This document shows, piece by piece, positions 24,841 to 38,023 of a DNA stretch of 64,000 bases (position 1 is the stretch's first letter; every line of letters begins with the position of its first letter). The stretch is taken from contig JAMPIT010000059.1 of the NCBI GenBank assembly GCA_026261815.1, positions 18,462,001-18,526,000 on the forward strand. The letters run 5' to 3'. The translations under genes and the position numbers were made by a program. The notes beneath the pieces are model-generated. The model ran no database searches. It was not told where the DNA came from and worked only from the letters and a program-made list of their open reading frames with translations. This stretch comes from Monarcha castaneiventris obscurior. Taxonomy: Eukaryota > Chordata > Aves > Passeriformes > Monarchidae.

Positions 24841-27349
24841 GAGAAAGACTTGCATAAAGATATTAAATATTCACATTTTCACTCTTTCTCAGGGAAAAAG
24901 TAGGGATTTTACAGACTCACAGATACATACATCAATTGATCAAGTAACTTCTCTTTTGGCAGCAAAAAGGGAAGCAAGCCTATGTTTACTTGCCATCTTC
25001 TTAAGGTCAGCAGATTTATTTCCAGTGAAGAAAATAAATTTACAACATAAATTTATCTTCTGAGAAAAATAATTGCAACTAAAAGAAAACCATAGGAAAA
25101 ACACAGGACAAACTGAAGGCTAAACTGTAGTCTGATTAATGCAGACTAAAATCCATGGTGGAAAGCATAATGCATTTTATGAGGCAAATATGAGGCTGTA
25201 ATTGCCGTGTTTGTGAAATCAGAGATAAAAGAGAATTGCTTTTTATATCCATTTCATTTATTTTGTGAAACATGTGAAATATTTGTTAATATTGTTCTGT
25301 AGTAGATTACATTCTATCATCCTCCCATATTTCTAGTCTTAGTCTGACTTAGAAATATTTTACTTGAATGCTGCTAAAATAATTGTAATAGAAAGAAATA
25401 AGGAAACAAACAGCTCCCTCCAAATCATTTCCACTGTATTTCATCAAATATGGGGGGAAACACCCCAAAGAAACTATCAAAATCACATCAAGAGTAAAAG
25501 TAGACATCTAAAGTAATTTCATATATTTACCAGAAAACCTGGTATTTTTGAAAAGCCCATAAAAATTTCTAAGAGGACTGTGCTGCCTTTCCAGCACTCA
25601 CAGAAAATAAAACCAGTATGCATGCATGCACTAACATCAGTGATTAGACAGATCCCTATAACAATTATTATTTTTTGACACAACAATAAGTTGCTTTATA
25701 ATTGATGTCATCATCTCTTTTCTGTTTCTTCTCCGTGGCCTTTCCCCATGGTGAAATAAACACACTGGTATCTCAAAGAGTAAACTGGAAATTACAAACC
25801 CCAATAATTTTCAATTGCTTAGGAATCCAAACTGTGTAAAGCAACATTGCTACACACCTTTGACAGTTCTATTTTAGCCTCAGTTCAAAAATAAAATAGA
25901 AGTTTCTCAAACTGCTGTAGAAAGGTAGCACTGGTCTGATACAACACAGTACTACTACCAAGTAATTAGAGCAAATGCACAACATGCTAAATTGTCATCA
26001 TTGTGCATATTAGCCCATGTTACATCAGTCTGTCTGCTTGCATTCATCTCCCACAAAAAATAGTCCAAATGCCACCTGTTTTATTGGGTTGAATATACAC
26101 TACTGCAACAGAAGATTTCTTCAACTATTTACTGAATGTTTCTCACTAATTATATTATGAAAAGCACCATCATCATATTTCTGTTCCACTGGCAGGAGGA
26201 TAAGTTTCAGACAAGCCTGTCTGTCTGGCAGAATTATTTTGCTAGTTGTACTGAGCTTGCTGTAGCTTAGAAAAAACAACTTGACCTTTTTTACAATTCT
26301 GTGTTTGCATTAAAGCATTATTAATTTCAAGGCCTTATACAGGCAAAATTTCCAAGGACTCTGAGATGAATCTTCTGTGCTAATACAGCAACAACAGATT
26401 TAATCCCCTGAAAACCATTTTTAAAAATCAAACACTTATTCAGACCTATACTATCCACATACTCAAACTGCAACACAGAAAACAAACCATAACAGCACAT
26501 GAGAGCTAGTTTCAGCCTCATTCAGTCAAGACTTTCACCAATGATGCTGCAGGATTTGGCCTGACATTAATATCTGACTGGAGTATATTTACTTGTTTCC
26601 AAGGAATCCCTACCCTCCATCATGTATGTAGCTGTTTCTTTGGAATTCTAACCCTTAACTATAACAGACTTTGTATGCACGGCAGCAGCCTGATGAACAG
26701 TACCTCTTCTAGGTGTTGGCTTCTTGTTATGCCCTTTTTTTTTTCAAGAAGAGTGACCAGACAAGGTAGATGTGGATAAAGGACGGTGATATTCCTGGGG
26801 TTAATGAATATGCACCAGAGGAGAAGTTTCCATGTACCAATTACAGCAAGCAGTCATTGCGCAGGCACCCAGACTGCAGTTCATGCAAAGACAGGCAAGC
26901 TGCTGTGGGGACAGGAAAAACAAATCAAAAGAGGATTTTGCAGACTTTGTAGTAACCCAGACAGATGCTGTACAGGCTGAAATTAGGCCTAGAAGCCCAG
27001 TCCACCTTGTAGTGATCCATGAATAGGCAGGGAGATGTCTATATAGATAGACCTTTTGTTCCAATATGCTACATAATCATCCTACTAGAAATTGCAAATA
27101 TTGTGGAATATAAACTAAAAATTCCAGGTTTTGTGTCTTAAAATACTTTGGGGCTCCATTGAAGAACTCAGTACTATCGAAAGCTTTAGAATGATTAATT
27201 GAAGTTCTGGCTAACTCCTTATTTCTATTAAACTTATACTGTATGGCATATAAAGCTACACTGAAATGAATAGGTATCGTCATTCACCCACAGCTGTCTC
27301 ATATTTCTCATTCCTTTTCCCAGGACAGAGGATAACATTCTATGCCATA
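24841..27349. other. Unique sequence, no gene seen
   Basis: AT-rich unique DNA up to about 26700. From there to 27040 it is somewhat GC-richer, with several overlapping short frames (60-87 codons) on both strands and no recognised family. No supported gene. Confidence 0.55.
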
Positions 27350-27742
27350 CCTGCAGAGAGATGGGCTGGTTCAGCCTCAAGAAGAGGTGATTGAGAAGGG
27401 GCCTCATTAAAGTGCATAAAGATCTGAAGGGAGGGTGTCAAGAGGATGGAGCCAGACTCTTCTCGGTGGTCCAAGCAATAGGAAAAGAGGCAGTGGGCAG
27501 AAACTGATGTGCAGGAAGTTCCTTCTGGACATGAGGAAGAGCTTCTTTACTGTGCGGGTCACGAAGTACTGGAACAGATTGCCCAGAGAGGGTGTGGAAT
27601 CTCCCTCACTGGAGATATTCAAGAACCATCTGGACACAATCCTGTGCCATGTGCTCTGGGATGACCCTGCTTGAGCAGGGAGGTTGGACCAGATGACTTG
27701 CTGTGGTTCCTTCCAGCCTGACCCGCTCTGTGATTCTGTGAC
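27350..27742 (+). mobile_element. CR1 LINE 3' fragment, well preserved (plus strand)
   Basis: Clear CR1 sequence from 'gggctggttcagcctcaag' through 'ctgaagggagggtgtcaag', 'ggaagttccttctggac', 'actggaacagattgcccag' and 'tggagatattcaagaacc', to the 3' UTR 'gagcagggaggttggacc' and the tail 'tctgtgattctgtgac' ending at 27742. It is a 5'-truncated copy of about 390 bp and the least diverged CR1 in the window. It resembles the chicken-type subfamilies whose 3' end reads TGATTCTGTGA, but a subfamily is not asserted. Confidence 0.95.
27435..27674 (+). pseudogene. Remnant of the CR1 ORF2 protein C-terminus
   Basis: An 80-codon plus-strand frame within the CR1 encodes the tail of the CR1 endonuclease/reverse-transcriptase polyprotein. 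Key remains are [34 protein letters not shown] and a natural stop just after the DDPA residues. The apparent start is a GTG inside the retroelement, not a real initiation codon. Upstream, the frame is closed by stops and the element is truncated, so neither endonuclease nor polymerase domain is present. It is a non-functional fragment. Confidence 0.8.
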
Positions 27743-28539
27743 TTTTAAGTGTCTATATCTTAACTGCTCCCTTGTCCATACGACTTATTCTTTTCCTTAG
27801 GTATTTCTGAACAAACTTACCAAATTTCCTACCCTTTTCATTCCTGTTATACATACAAAATACACAGATTATATAACTCTTTCAGAATTTTATTTCTAAC
27901 TGTTCAGAGCAAACCTAAAACTAACTCATGCCTCTAAAGAGAAAGTACCTTTCAACTTCCCCAGCCTTCACAAAGAGCTCAAAACCAGCAGAAATTCATA
28001 TCGACTGCAGGAGAAGGAAGGATTTGAGTCCTTGTGAAAGAGTTTAAGAAATCCAAACACATCTAGGGCAACAGAAAGGAACAGAGCTAAGGATAATGGG
28101 AGAGACAGAAAACACAGGGCTGGGCATTTATAATGCAAGTCAGCATGGATTTCTATTAAGGTCTGAAATTCTTCATATCTATATCTATTAACTATTCAAG
28201 ACATCAATACACACTACTAGAAAATAGCTCTGCATTACTCATCTAATTGATGAGTAGTAATGCACGTTTAGTTATTGGAGACAGAATCTTTTTATTTAAT
28301 TTTCACAGCTAAGTGCATGAGTACTTTAGAATTTGTGCTTTTATTTGGGTAAACCATGGGCCACTCCTCCTCAGAACAGAATACCAGCACAGTTCTCTAA
28401 CCAGAGCAAGCCAAAATTAAAAGAACAATTCTGGTTGCTTAACTTATGCACTTTATTATGTAAGGTTACTATTAATTCCCATTTATCTACCAAGAGTGCA
28501 ATGAGCATGAATCGTTAAAATCACAATATTTACGGACAA
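27743..28539. other. Unique sequence with one long imperfect hairpin
   Basis: No gene or transposon is recognised. The notable item is the inverted repeat at 28223-28276, listed separately. Confidence 0.55.
28223..28276. repeat. Imperfect inverted repeat / hairpin
   Basis: tgcattactcatc (28231-28243) pairs with 28249-28264 over 13 bp with a three-base bulge and a five-base loop. A further seven pairs, one of them G-U, form below an internal loop (28223-28229 with 28270-28276). Total stem is about 20 pairs over 54 bases in otherwise unique DNA. It could be structured RNA or a chance palindrome. Confidence 0.55.
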
Positions 28540-28918
28540 AAACCCTCTAACTAATTAAAGTTAGAAAGTGGTATGTTTATTACGCCAGCGGGTGGCACAG
28601 GAGTCGCCTCCTAGAGACATGCCAGCACCTTACAGTTATTTGCCTTCTATTTATTTCACAAAGTGTTACATATTAATTATATACATATTTCTAGCACCTC
28701 CCATTTTGCGCTTCTTATTAAAATGAGGTGATTAGTCCTTTGCACGTGCGCAATTCCTTTTTTCGATTTGGGTCGGTGATGTTGATTTGAGTCACTGGTT
28801 TTGAAAGATAAAGTCAGAGATCTCTTCCTCACCATGAACTTTCTACCTTCTGTTGTGGGCAAGCCTCGGCAAGCCTTCTGGAGACAGTCCATGCCTCCTG
28901 CCTGTATTTGATCATGCA
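28540..28918 (-). mobile_element. Endogenous retrovirus LTR (minus strand)
   Basis: On the minus strand it begins TGCATGATCAAATACAGGC at 28918 and passes through a CpG-containing stretch (plus-strand 'cacgtgcgcaattcc', 'ttcgatttgggtcggtgat'). It reaches an AATAAA (plus-strand tttatt at 28576-28581) and then a U5-like part ('acgccagcgggtggcac' on plus). This layout and wording match a class of bird ERV LTR I recognise. The 3' edge near 28540 is uncertain, target duplications are not evident, and no internal retroviral genes flank it. Several CpGs are still intact (28582-28605, 28745-28775), unusual for this AT-rich, CpG-poor window. Confidence 0.72.
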
Positions 28919-31900
28919 ATTGAGGTGCTAGCTATAATTCCATCAGCTTCTTTTGTCCTTATGACAGTTCATTTACTATAAGAAAAGTTTCAGACAGGTA
29001 CATAATAGTGAATAGCACTATACTTAGACAATGTTATCTTTTGGCTTAATCAGTATAAATTGCTTCTAACTCCTAGATAAAGTTTTAACTCTTCATAGTC
29101 TTGACTCAAGCATGTAAGTTGATGGTTTAGAAGTGCAAGAGACAAGAACTCTCAAGGCTGAGAACATTCCTGTACTACCATTGTGCATTAAAAAGTACAG
29201 TGTCTCAGTACACACTGAAAAGAGAATAAAGGCTGAAATTTTGATTTGCATGTTGATGTTCATAGGTGTTTATGCTTTAAAACTGTGTATTTTATGTATA
29301 CAACTTATTAAAGTACTAATACTAGCATGCAACAAACTAAAGTCATTATTTATTTAATAATTCATAATTCTATGCTAAAAGAATAACAGAAAAATCTGAG
29401 AGTAATAATTTTCAGTGTCTTGCAATTTTAGAAATATCCAGTTGTTATATGATAAACAAATACTGATTTTTAATGCGCTGATTACAGACTGATTTCTATA
29501 TATGTTTTAAATATATTTTGCAGGAGTTTGTCATTTGATCTTAGATAAGAATAGTTCAAAGGAAAGGACAGGAATCCTTCATGATGTGATATGCATGTAT
29601 TTTTTTCTTGAAGAATGGTAACCCTCAGACAGGTTAAGATAGTTCTCTTTTTTTTGTTTCAGGTTCTTAGCTCTGCAGTAAGTGGATGCTTTTCTTTGTT
29701 ACAGATACTTTTAATTGTTTCTCCCAACCAGTGCTGCTATCAAAATTCTGATAACCAATAATCCTCTTTTCATTGTAATAATTTAGTAAATAAATAGATA
29801 GTATTATACTGAGCAAGCAGGCTAACTCCAGATTCTGAGCTGATGGAGAGACATGCTCTTTATATAAAGAAATTATTTCAGATCAACAATATTTCTTCAC
29901 CTTTTGGCTCAAATGAGATATTGCATGTTTAGGAGTACAGAACAGTCTTTGCCTTCTGGATTTAAAAGGCAACAGTAGCTGATTTTTTTCCCCCCAGTAT
30001 TCTTGATTTGATAGTTCTCCATTATTTGTAAGAGCTTTCTTCTTATCATAAAATCTACATCACTCTGTTTCTACACTTGCTCGTACAGTCTGTCCTATTT
30101 TGGACATTTTCCTTTTCAACATTACCTAAACACAAATAATATTATTACCTTGGCTGAAGACAGAGAAGAAATTACTATAACAACAGAAATTTCTATATCT
30201 TAGCATTGTTTTTTCTCTAAGGATTCCAAGTGTTTCAAATGGTGCTTGGGGTTTGTGGATTAGAGGGTCTTTGTTGGTGGTAGTTGGTTAGTTTTTGGTT
30301 GTTTTTTATTTTTTTAATGGAGTAGCCAATTGTAGGCCGTAAGGTAAAGGACTATAGCTTATCTTTTCTTATTTTTGGTCGCTCACCTGAACCAAACATC
30401 CAGTCTTCTTTTACAGCTGATGAATCAAAACCGCACCTCTAGGACATGTTTCACCATATTTCATTTGCTTCTTTACTCCATGATGCAATCAATCGCACTG
30501 AGGAAGTACTTTACTCTTCCATGACCGTAGCACAAATGCATGTGATTAATTCAGGTATGTGCATTTTTTCCTCTGGGAACTCGATTCCTCTCTGAAAACA
30601 CTTTAAGGTGCACACCAAGAAGTGCAGCTAAGCATGTGTTGCTTCATAACTTCTATACTGAAATATAAAATTTATACGCCTTAAAGAATTCAGTGTTTCA
30701 CCACTTCTTTGGTAAGTGCCTGAAGGGCAGGCAGAACATTTTGCCTAACTTGCCTTTCTCTCTCCCTCAAAATTTATGGGTTTATTTCTGTCATAACTGC
30801 AAGTATGAAGCTTGCTGTAAAATAATAGTTTTTAAAACTTCACACTAAAAATTCTTTGCAAGAATAGTGACAGATTTGCTGCTAACAAGCAAATGAGCAT
30901 TGCAGGAAGAAACAAATATAGTGTAGTACCTTGCACGTTTTTCTCCTGCTTCCCTGCTCTCTGTGCAGTACATAAATCTACATTATTATTTAGTGCCCTG
31001 TGGTGCTGAATATTGTAGGTTGATGGAACATAAGGTTGAAAAATTGTCAGAGAAAATAGAATGAAATGATTCTATGACCTTTCAGTGACATGCCACAACA
31101 AGATGGTGAGAAATTCGCATGCAAGCTGAAAGGCTTCTTAAAAGTTACTGAAATGTATTTATGTGACATAGTTTTATATTTAAATCTATCATTTCCTTTA
31201 AAGAATTCTTCATTATTTTTCATTAAAAAAAACCAAAACTCCCAAAACACAAAAGCAAAGAACAAAAAAAACCCTAACTGACTTTTGTTAGGAGGTCTGT
31301 GTAACAAATAAAAACTCCATTTGAAAACTATTTAGGACTCAAAATTCTATATTTTTTTATCCTTGTTTAATTATAGCTTGCATTATATTAGAGCAAGAAT
31401 TTATTTTCATATCTTAAAAAACAGAGAACTTTGTTTTTGTTAAAAAACCTAGTACATCACTTGTCATTTAAATGAACAAAATAATGAATTGCAAATGGAG
31501 AGAACTTAGTGAAGCATGAGACCATTTAGCAAAATATTTATACATTACACAGAGATTCTTCCTGAAAAGGTTATTTGAGTGTAAATGTGACATTTTGAAA
31601 TGTGTGACTGTAGTTAAAACTAAATCAATCATAAGTCATTTATCACTTAGTAATGAAATTTAATGTTTGTGTTCATGCTCCCTCTTATTTAAAAAGGTCT
31701 TGCTCCTGTAATTATTTGCTTTGAGTCAGACCATCCTCCTTTTTCCAGACAATTAACATTTTTCTTGATTACATCTGACCTGGATAGGGGTCTGTTCTTC
31801 TATAATAAAAATATATTTTAATAAAATTAATAACCCAGCTTCAGTCATCAATATATCACAGTATTTTTATTTAATTCCACAGAACTTGGCCCATTTACTA

Positions 31901-32280
31901 TATCTTTTTCATTAGCTTTATATCCTTTGCAGCTGTTTTAGACAGCCAGACAATAAAATTGTCACCTCCAGCTTAAAAGTCCCAGTCTAAAGTTTTCTCC
32001 TGCTTGGGCTTTTGCTTCAGAGAATTGGTTAAATCAGAATAAAAGTTAACACATTCTATTACACTATAGAATAGACTATATGTTCACTAATGCAGTTTTC
32101 TGTTTCTATGTGGTTTGAAGTGCCCCAACTTGTATTCATTTCACTTATGCATCCATATTACCTTCACAAATGTCTTACAGCTATACATCAGTAATATTTA
32201 AGGGATCTTGTATTATTTTGTACAGAAATCAATTTACAACTTTTTACAGAAATACTTTACCTATCCCCACTCTCCCACAC

Positions 32281-32308
<28 letters not shown>
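32281..32308. repeat. Poly(A) homopolymer (28 bases)
   Basis: Uninterrupted run of A. Upstream sequence (32100-32280) is not recognised as a retroelement, so it may be a plain mononucleotide microsatellite. Runs of this length are often miscounted in assemblies. Confidence 0.9.
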
Positions 32309-32311
<3 letters not shown>

Positions 32312-32458
32312 AAAACACACCAGCGCATGATCAGGAATTTAAAGTTTGTGTGCACACACTGGATCAGTAAGACAAATTATGTCTGTATAAAAAAAAATTA
32401 ATCTTAACTGCAGTTCTGTTGATCAGAAACTGTTCTCTACTAGCTCAGTTAGGAGATT

Positions 32459-32478
32459 TGCATACATGCATGTATGCA
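32459..32478. repeat. Perfect 20-bp palindrome
   Basis: The halves tgcatacatg and catgtatgca are exact reverse complements with no spacer. It consists of alternating purine/pyrimidine-rich ATGCAT/ACATG words. Confidence 0.85.
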
Positions 32479-33006
32479 TGTTCTTGATGAAACATATTAT
32501 TATTAAATATGATATCTTCTTCAGGGCACACATTTTACAAAGGTTTTTCTCACTGATCCTTCTGAAGGGAATAACAATTTTGATGTTGCAGCAAACTGCC
32601 TTTTCATCAAAGGTAATAGTGGTGTGGAAAAAAAAACAGAATACAACTTAGATGGGGTGAGGACAGCAGCGTGTTACTGCAGCTATAGCAGAGAACACAG
32701 AGCAGCAGCACACTGCTGATATGAATTCTGCCCACATGGGTCAGAGTTAATATACACCTTTAGGTTGTACAATCCATTCTGCACCAGTACTGTGTCAGCC
32801 AAGCAGGACACGGTAAATAACAACAGGATTGAAATCCTTCTGATGAGGAGTACAGAGTACAGCCAGACAGGAATAATCCACTTCTTTCTTAACAAAGTTG
32901 TGCTGGTCTTGTAGAAAAGACCATTAGCTGTGAATATTTCTTAACTAGTGAGATCTGCAAAGGCCCATGAGACCTTCACTCTCTTGCTTCCACAAAGTAA
33001 ATGTGT

Positions 33007-33045
33007 ATCAGAGAATTGCAGAATGGTTTGAGCTGGAAGGGGCCT
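33007..33045 (-). mobile_element. Very short CR1 3' end fragment (minus strand)
   Basis: The plus strand reads 'gaattgcagaatggtttgag' then 'ctggaaggggccttga', matching the reverse complement of the last 40 or so bases of CR1. The octamer tail is decayed. This is a severe 5' truncation or a remnant. Confidence 0.65.
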
Positions 33046-36000
33046 TGAATGCAGAAGCACTTCATTACTAATCTTTCTACCAGTAATCAAGATCATCACT
33101 GCACAGTTTTGGCTGGTGCCAGGTATTTAAAATAAATGCACGCTGTGGTCAAGCTAATGCTCCTGAGGCAAGAATGTGCCTTCCATGTGAGTATTGTTCA
33201 TCAATAAAGGAGAGTGCATTTCTATTTGACCAAGTGGAAGTCATACAAAACAAAAGCAGAGTACTGAGAATGGCAAAACCAAAAAATAGGAGAATCCTAT
33301 GTATTTCCCGTAGACAATATACTAGATATCATATTAATGTTTGAATATTTGTATTGAATAATCAGAATTTCTGGTCAGAATGGAAATACATTTTTGACTA
33401 CTGGGTTATCCTGGGATGGATAATTTCTTATTGGTAATAGTAATTCTCTTACTGGGGAGAAAGTTCACTTCTTTAAAGTTTTTATGGCACAGTAAACCAA
33501 GTTTATTTTCATTTCAGTTGAAGTGCCAGTTTGAAACTATTGAGTGACTCTAAGAATCAGTAATAGCAGGCTGAGGTCCCCTCTGTTACTATTGCAAGGC
33601 ATACTTCTTGAACCTGCCTTTTGTAACATGAGAACATCCCTCACCTCCACTGCACATTCCTTTTCCTTCAGATCTGTGAACTACAAACAGCATTATAGGA
33701 AGGTGGCTAGATGCTCCAAAATCTGTATGTAGACTGCTTTGGCACAGTGGTCAATAATCCCTAAGCCAGCCTTGGGTTCCTTACCCAGCTTTACATATGA
33801 CATTTCATATGTCATGTGTGTCTTTGTCCTATTCAGAAGCTTCTCAGTTGTATGTTCTAACATGCCAACGTGGCAATTCTCTCTACGCATTCTTGTAGAA
33901 TTTCCTTAATATTAAAATCCCAAGGAATGGTTAAAAAGTGTAAAAAATTTTAGAATTATAGTTCATGGAGTATAGTTCAGAGAATCAACCACTAAAAATG
34001 AGCTTTCAAATATTAAAGAGAAAGCTTGTTCCAAATTGATAATGCTGAGAAAAGTTGATTTTTATGTATAGATTATCAGAGCTCATGTGGGTGAGGGAGA
34101 GGCTGTTGCACCACACAGAAGCACACACAAACTAACAACAGGTCTCCTACTGTCCTTCTGTTCTTTTGAACATATTTCTACCTACATTTACAAGGCCTGA
34201 ATTATCTTTGTAATTTGGTACGTAGTACTCCCCAAGAAGCCAGGTCTACAAAGAGGATCATGGCTTCAGCATAAAAGTACAAGACAATTTCAGCTCTACA
34301 TGGAAGGATTTCCAGTTCAATTAGTAGGTGGGAGCTTTTTATATATTTTTCTTATTTTTAAATTTTATTAAGGTATTTACCGAATATAAAGAGGCAAGGG
34401 GAATTCACCCATGAAAGGAGCATGCAAAAGAGGCAAAATGAAGAGAGGCGTTATCAAGTAATGGTGTCAAAGGACATAGTAAAACATGTGGAAGAGATAA
34501 AAATATACATTTGTGTCAAAGCACTGGGAAGTAATAAGTTATTGTTACTGAGCTACTGAGTAGTTTGAGAATACCCAAACTTGGAAGCAAAGGGACTCCA
34601 AAGCCTTCAATCCTCTTTAGAAATTACATTTATTTACAAAACTAGCTAGCTTATCTTCTTCAATTAGTCTCTCTCAACAGGCATTCTTTACTATTATATA
34701 TTTACACTAAAGATTATGGCAACATTTCCTAGACTAATTTGGCTTTGAATAGCAACAAATAGATGTAAATAATAATAATTAGAAAACCTTTGGATTTGTT
34801 TAAGAGCTGTTCATGGTTAAGTGGGCTTTTTTGTTTGCTTTGTTTTTAAATACAGCTTTGTGCTGATCATTTAAAAAAAATATAGACATAAGAAATCCCC
34901 TCTAACAATTTATCTGGCATTTTATACTTCCATGAAACACTCCAGGGTGCCCATTACTGTACATCAGCATGCATACTAAACTCAGTGTAGGTGAGCTGTG
35001 TTAAAATTATGCTTCAACATCACACCCTGAATGTCTTATTGCTTAAATGGTGGAAAGGTCAAACATTTACAGCATACTATCATGTTTCATAGAAAAATTT
35101 TACACTGCTGTTCTCTGTTACCTCATCCTTTCAGGAAAAGTGTTTGCAAGATAAAATAACAAACATCATTCAATTAAAACAACTTTCTCAAAGTGCAAAC
35201 ATGCAGCATAATCTTGCAGTTCTCTTTGGGTAAGGTCACATCCTTTGCATACAGTGCTGACACATACACATAATGATACATAAATTATGTATCAGTAGAA
35301 AATCCAGCAAAACTTTTAATCAACAATTAACTAAATATTAATTTTTTAATGAAGTGAAAAGACGGAATATGGCAGAAGCTGACATGTTTACTGCAAATAT
35401 ATTAACCTTAAGAAAGAACAGAGCTGCATTGAGTGGGAAAGAGAGTTTCAGGTCAGCATCAGCATCTCATTAAACTTCTCAGCCGTTTTTGGACAGTGAC
35501 TATCATCCTGAGAACCCTTCTAGGTCATAGAACACTACAGAGGAGCAGAGTATACAACTCTGCAATCATACATTTTGATTAATTGAACTGGTCTGTCACA
35601 GAAGTTCTATCTACTATGAAGATTGAGGCTGCTCAAAACATTATACCTCCTGAATACAACTTCATTTTTTACTACTCAACAACCTTTAACTGGTCATACA
35701 GGAATCTAGCAAGAAAAACTAAATGTAAATTTAAAAAGCAGCAACCTAAATGCTCTGGTTCTCTCAGCACTTCTGCTCTCATCCCAGAACAACAGAATTT
35801 CCTTCTCCTTTAGAGAGGGGACACTGCTTCTGCAGGCACCTGCCATTATTCATTTTGTGATATCGAAGGTTTTCTACAAACCATTGGACCCTTTTCATCA
35901 GCCTACTTTTCCTGAAGTTGTAAGATTAATCATGCCAGGATGCCCTGCATCTCTGTAGAATTCCTAGAAGGTTGCTAAAGAAGACTGTAGATACAAACTG

Positions 36001-37432
36001 CTTCCTAGATGTTCCTGATACTGACTTTCCTTTTGCAAGTAACACCACTTCAGCATTAGCTCCTCAGCTTGGCCTATTAGATACTTCTGAAGTCTGAATA
36101 CCGTGAACAGAAAACAGTCTTACATAAAACAACAATAACAGCAAACCGCACAAAATCATTGCCCCAAAAGCACAAAAAAACCAAAAACATGAACAAACTT
36201 CATCTATCAGCATAGGTTTTAAAAACTTAAAAATGTTGTCTATTTTATCTAACAATGTGTTTAATGTGTCGTTTAAGAGCTGCCATTATTCATTCTTTTG
36301 CTTTTTATGTCCTTCATTAGGTATTTAAGTGAAAAATAATTACACTATATGTACATATATGAGTAAGAAAAAAAAAGAGAAAAGCCTTTTTAGTTGACCT
36401 ACCTTTCCAATTCTTCTTTTGACTCCAAATCAGGAGTGGGATTCTTGGAATGAAAAGACCACAAATGCTGCTGCAGGGTTTCTAGGACAATAAGTTATCA
36501 CTACCAGTTTGAAACGAATTCATCAGTAAAATATGATATCTTTTTCACATCTAAAGGGAAATACTTCTTTTTCCTGGTACACAGAGATAAAAAAACATTT
36601 TACTATCTCTCCTAGTTGTTGTGCCCTCTCTGAAGGTTAGGCAGGCTACTACTGCCTTGAGACCAGCAGAAACCAGAGCTTCCCTTCTTTTGGCCTATGC
36701 GCTCACTTGTCAACGGAAAGTTTCAAAGAGAAACAAACCGGAATGAAGGTACTTCAAGCTTTGCTCACAAAATAAAGTAGATATTTATGAATGAATCTTA
36801 TAAACATTTTTCAATAAAGTAAAAATATATGTGTAGACAGTCATACACCCCTGTAGTGTTGGGGGTTTTTTTTCTGATTTAATATAGACAACATAAGAAA
36901 AGTGAATTGCAGAAGTGAATCCAGACTGCTCCCTTCTTTCAACACCCCACAGGTATTTCTTTCCCTCCACAATTAAAGCTGAGGGCTTCATGCTTTAAAC
37001 ATCTAACTCTCACTCTGATTTCCTCTACTTAAAAAAGAAAATGTTTAAGTAATTGAAAATATGCATTTAATCTTTCAAGTACTGTTTAAAAACTCCCCTT
37101 ACATTATCCATTACTTAAGTCTTTCTCTTGCAAGTATACCTTGTGCAGTGACTACACTTCAAAATGGACTACCATTGAAGAAAAAAGATCTCCTTCAGAT
37201 GCTGGAATTCATGCACTTATAATTAAACTTTTTTAATTTTTGTAATATTAAAGAATGAGGCAGAATTTTAATCAAACAAGTGCAGCTAGAAGCATTCTTA
37301 AATATATCAATCACACTGCCTTTGATGCTGTCTTCAAATATATTGCTGTCTTCCAAAAATCCATATGACCAATCCCGAATTGCATAAAGACATGGAAGAC
37401 ACAGATTTGAGACTTATATTGAAATAATCTAT
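33046..37432. other. Unique AT-rich sequence, no gene seen
   Basis: About 4.4 kb with no recognised transposon, RNA or exon. It contains an imperfect palindrome at 33793-33819. Open frames are at most 76 codons and uninformative. Confidence 0.6.
33793..33819. repeat. Imperfect inverted repeat
   Basis: acatatgacat and atgtcatgtgt pair at 10 of 11 positions around a five-base loop. Confidence 0.7.
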
Positions 37433-37437
37433 ACTTC

Positions 37438-38023
37438 TGTAATGGGCTGACCTTAGCTGGAAACCAGGTGTACCCCAAGCTGCTCTATTACATCCCCTTC
37501 TCATCTGGACAGGGGAGGAAAATAAGGATGGAAAAAAAGAAACCTTGGTTTAGGATAAGGAAATTTACTGAAACAAAAATGAAAGATGGCATATGCACAA
37601 CCAAAAAAAAAAAGAGACAAAATTTTTACTCTCCACTTTCCATTAGCAAGCTATGTCTGGCCACCTCCCAGGAAGCAGGGCTCCAGAATGCACAGCAATT
37701 GCTCTGGAAGGCAAGTGCCGTAAACAGTGAATGCCCTCACTTCCTTTTCCTTTCCTTAGCTTTTATATCTGAGTTGATGGTCATATGGTACAGAATACCC
37801 ATTCAGTTATTCTGGATCAGCTGGCTTGGTTGTGTCCCCTCCCAGGATCTTGCCCCTTGATGTGGGGAATGCTGAGAGACAGCACTGATGCTGTGCCAGA
37901 GCTGCTCAGCAGTACCCAAAGGACTGGTGTGTTATCAACACCTTTCCAGCCACCAATGCAGAGCACAGCACTGTGAGGGCTGCTGTGGGAAAATGAACTC
38001 CAGCTCAGCCACACCCAAATACA
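37438..38023 (-). mobile_element. Endogenous retrovirus LTR (solo, minus strand)
   Basis: The plus strand starts TGTAATGGGCTGACCTTAGC and continues 'ccccttctcatctggacag', a form I recognise as the reverse complement of the 3' end of a widespread bird LTR. It ends with the segment holding 'gcagagcacagcactgtgag' and 'cacacccaaataca', the complement of the LTR 5' end. A minus-strand TATA box lies at plus 37761-37767 (ttttata) and an AGTAAA-like signal near 37563. The pentamer acttc stands immediately before the LTR (37433-37437) and again at its other end (38023-38027, overlapping the terminal A), consistent with the short duplication made by retroviral integration. No internal genes flank it. 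The frames of 130, 63 and 75 codons inside it are incidental. Confidence 0.85.
37761..37767 (-). promoter_or_regulatory. TATA box of the minus-strand LTR
   Basis: TATAAAA on the minus strand, in the U3-like half of the LTR and upstream of its R-like region. Position fits an LTR promoter; activity is unknown. Confidence 0.5.

Larger units (their letters stand above)
28919..33006. other. Unique AT-rich sequence, no gene seen
   Basis: About 4.1 kb with no recognised element. It contains a 28-base A homopolymer at 32281-32308 and a perfect 20-bp palindrome at 32459-32478. Frames are at most 86 codons, non-descript, and opposed on both strands (for example 31047-31307). Confidence 0.55.
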
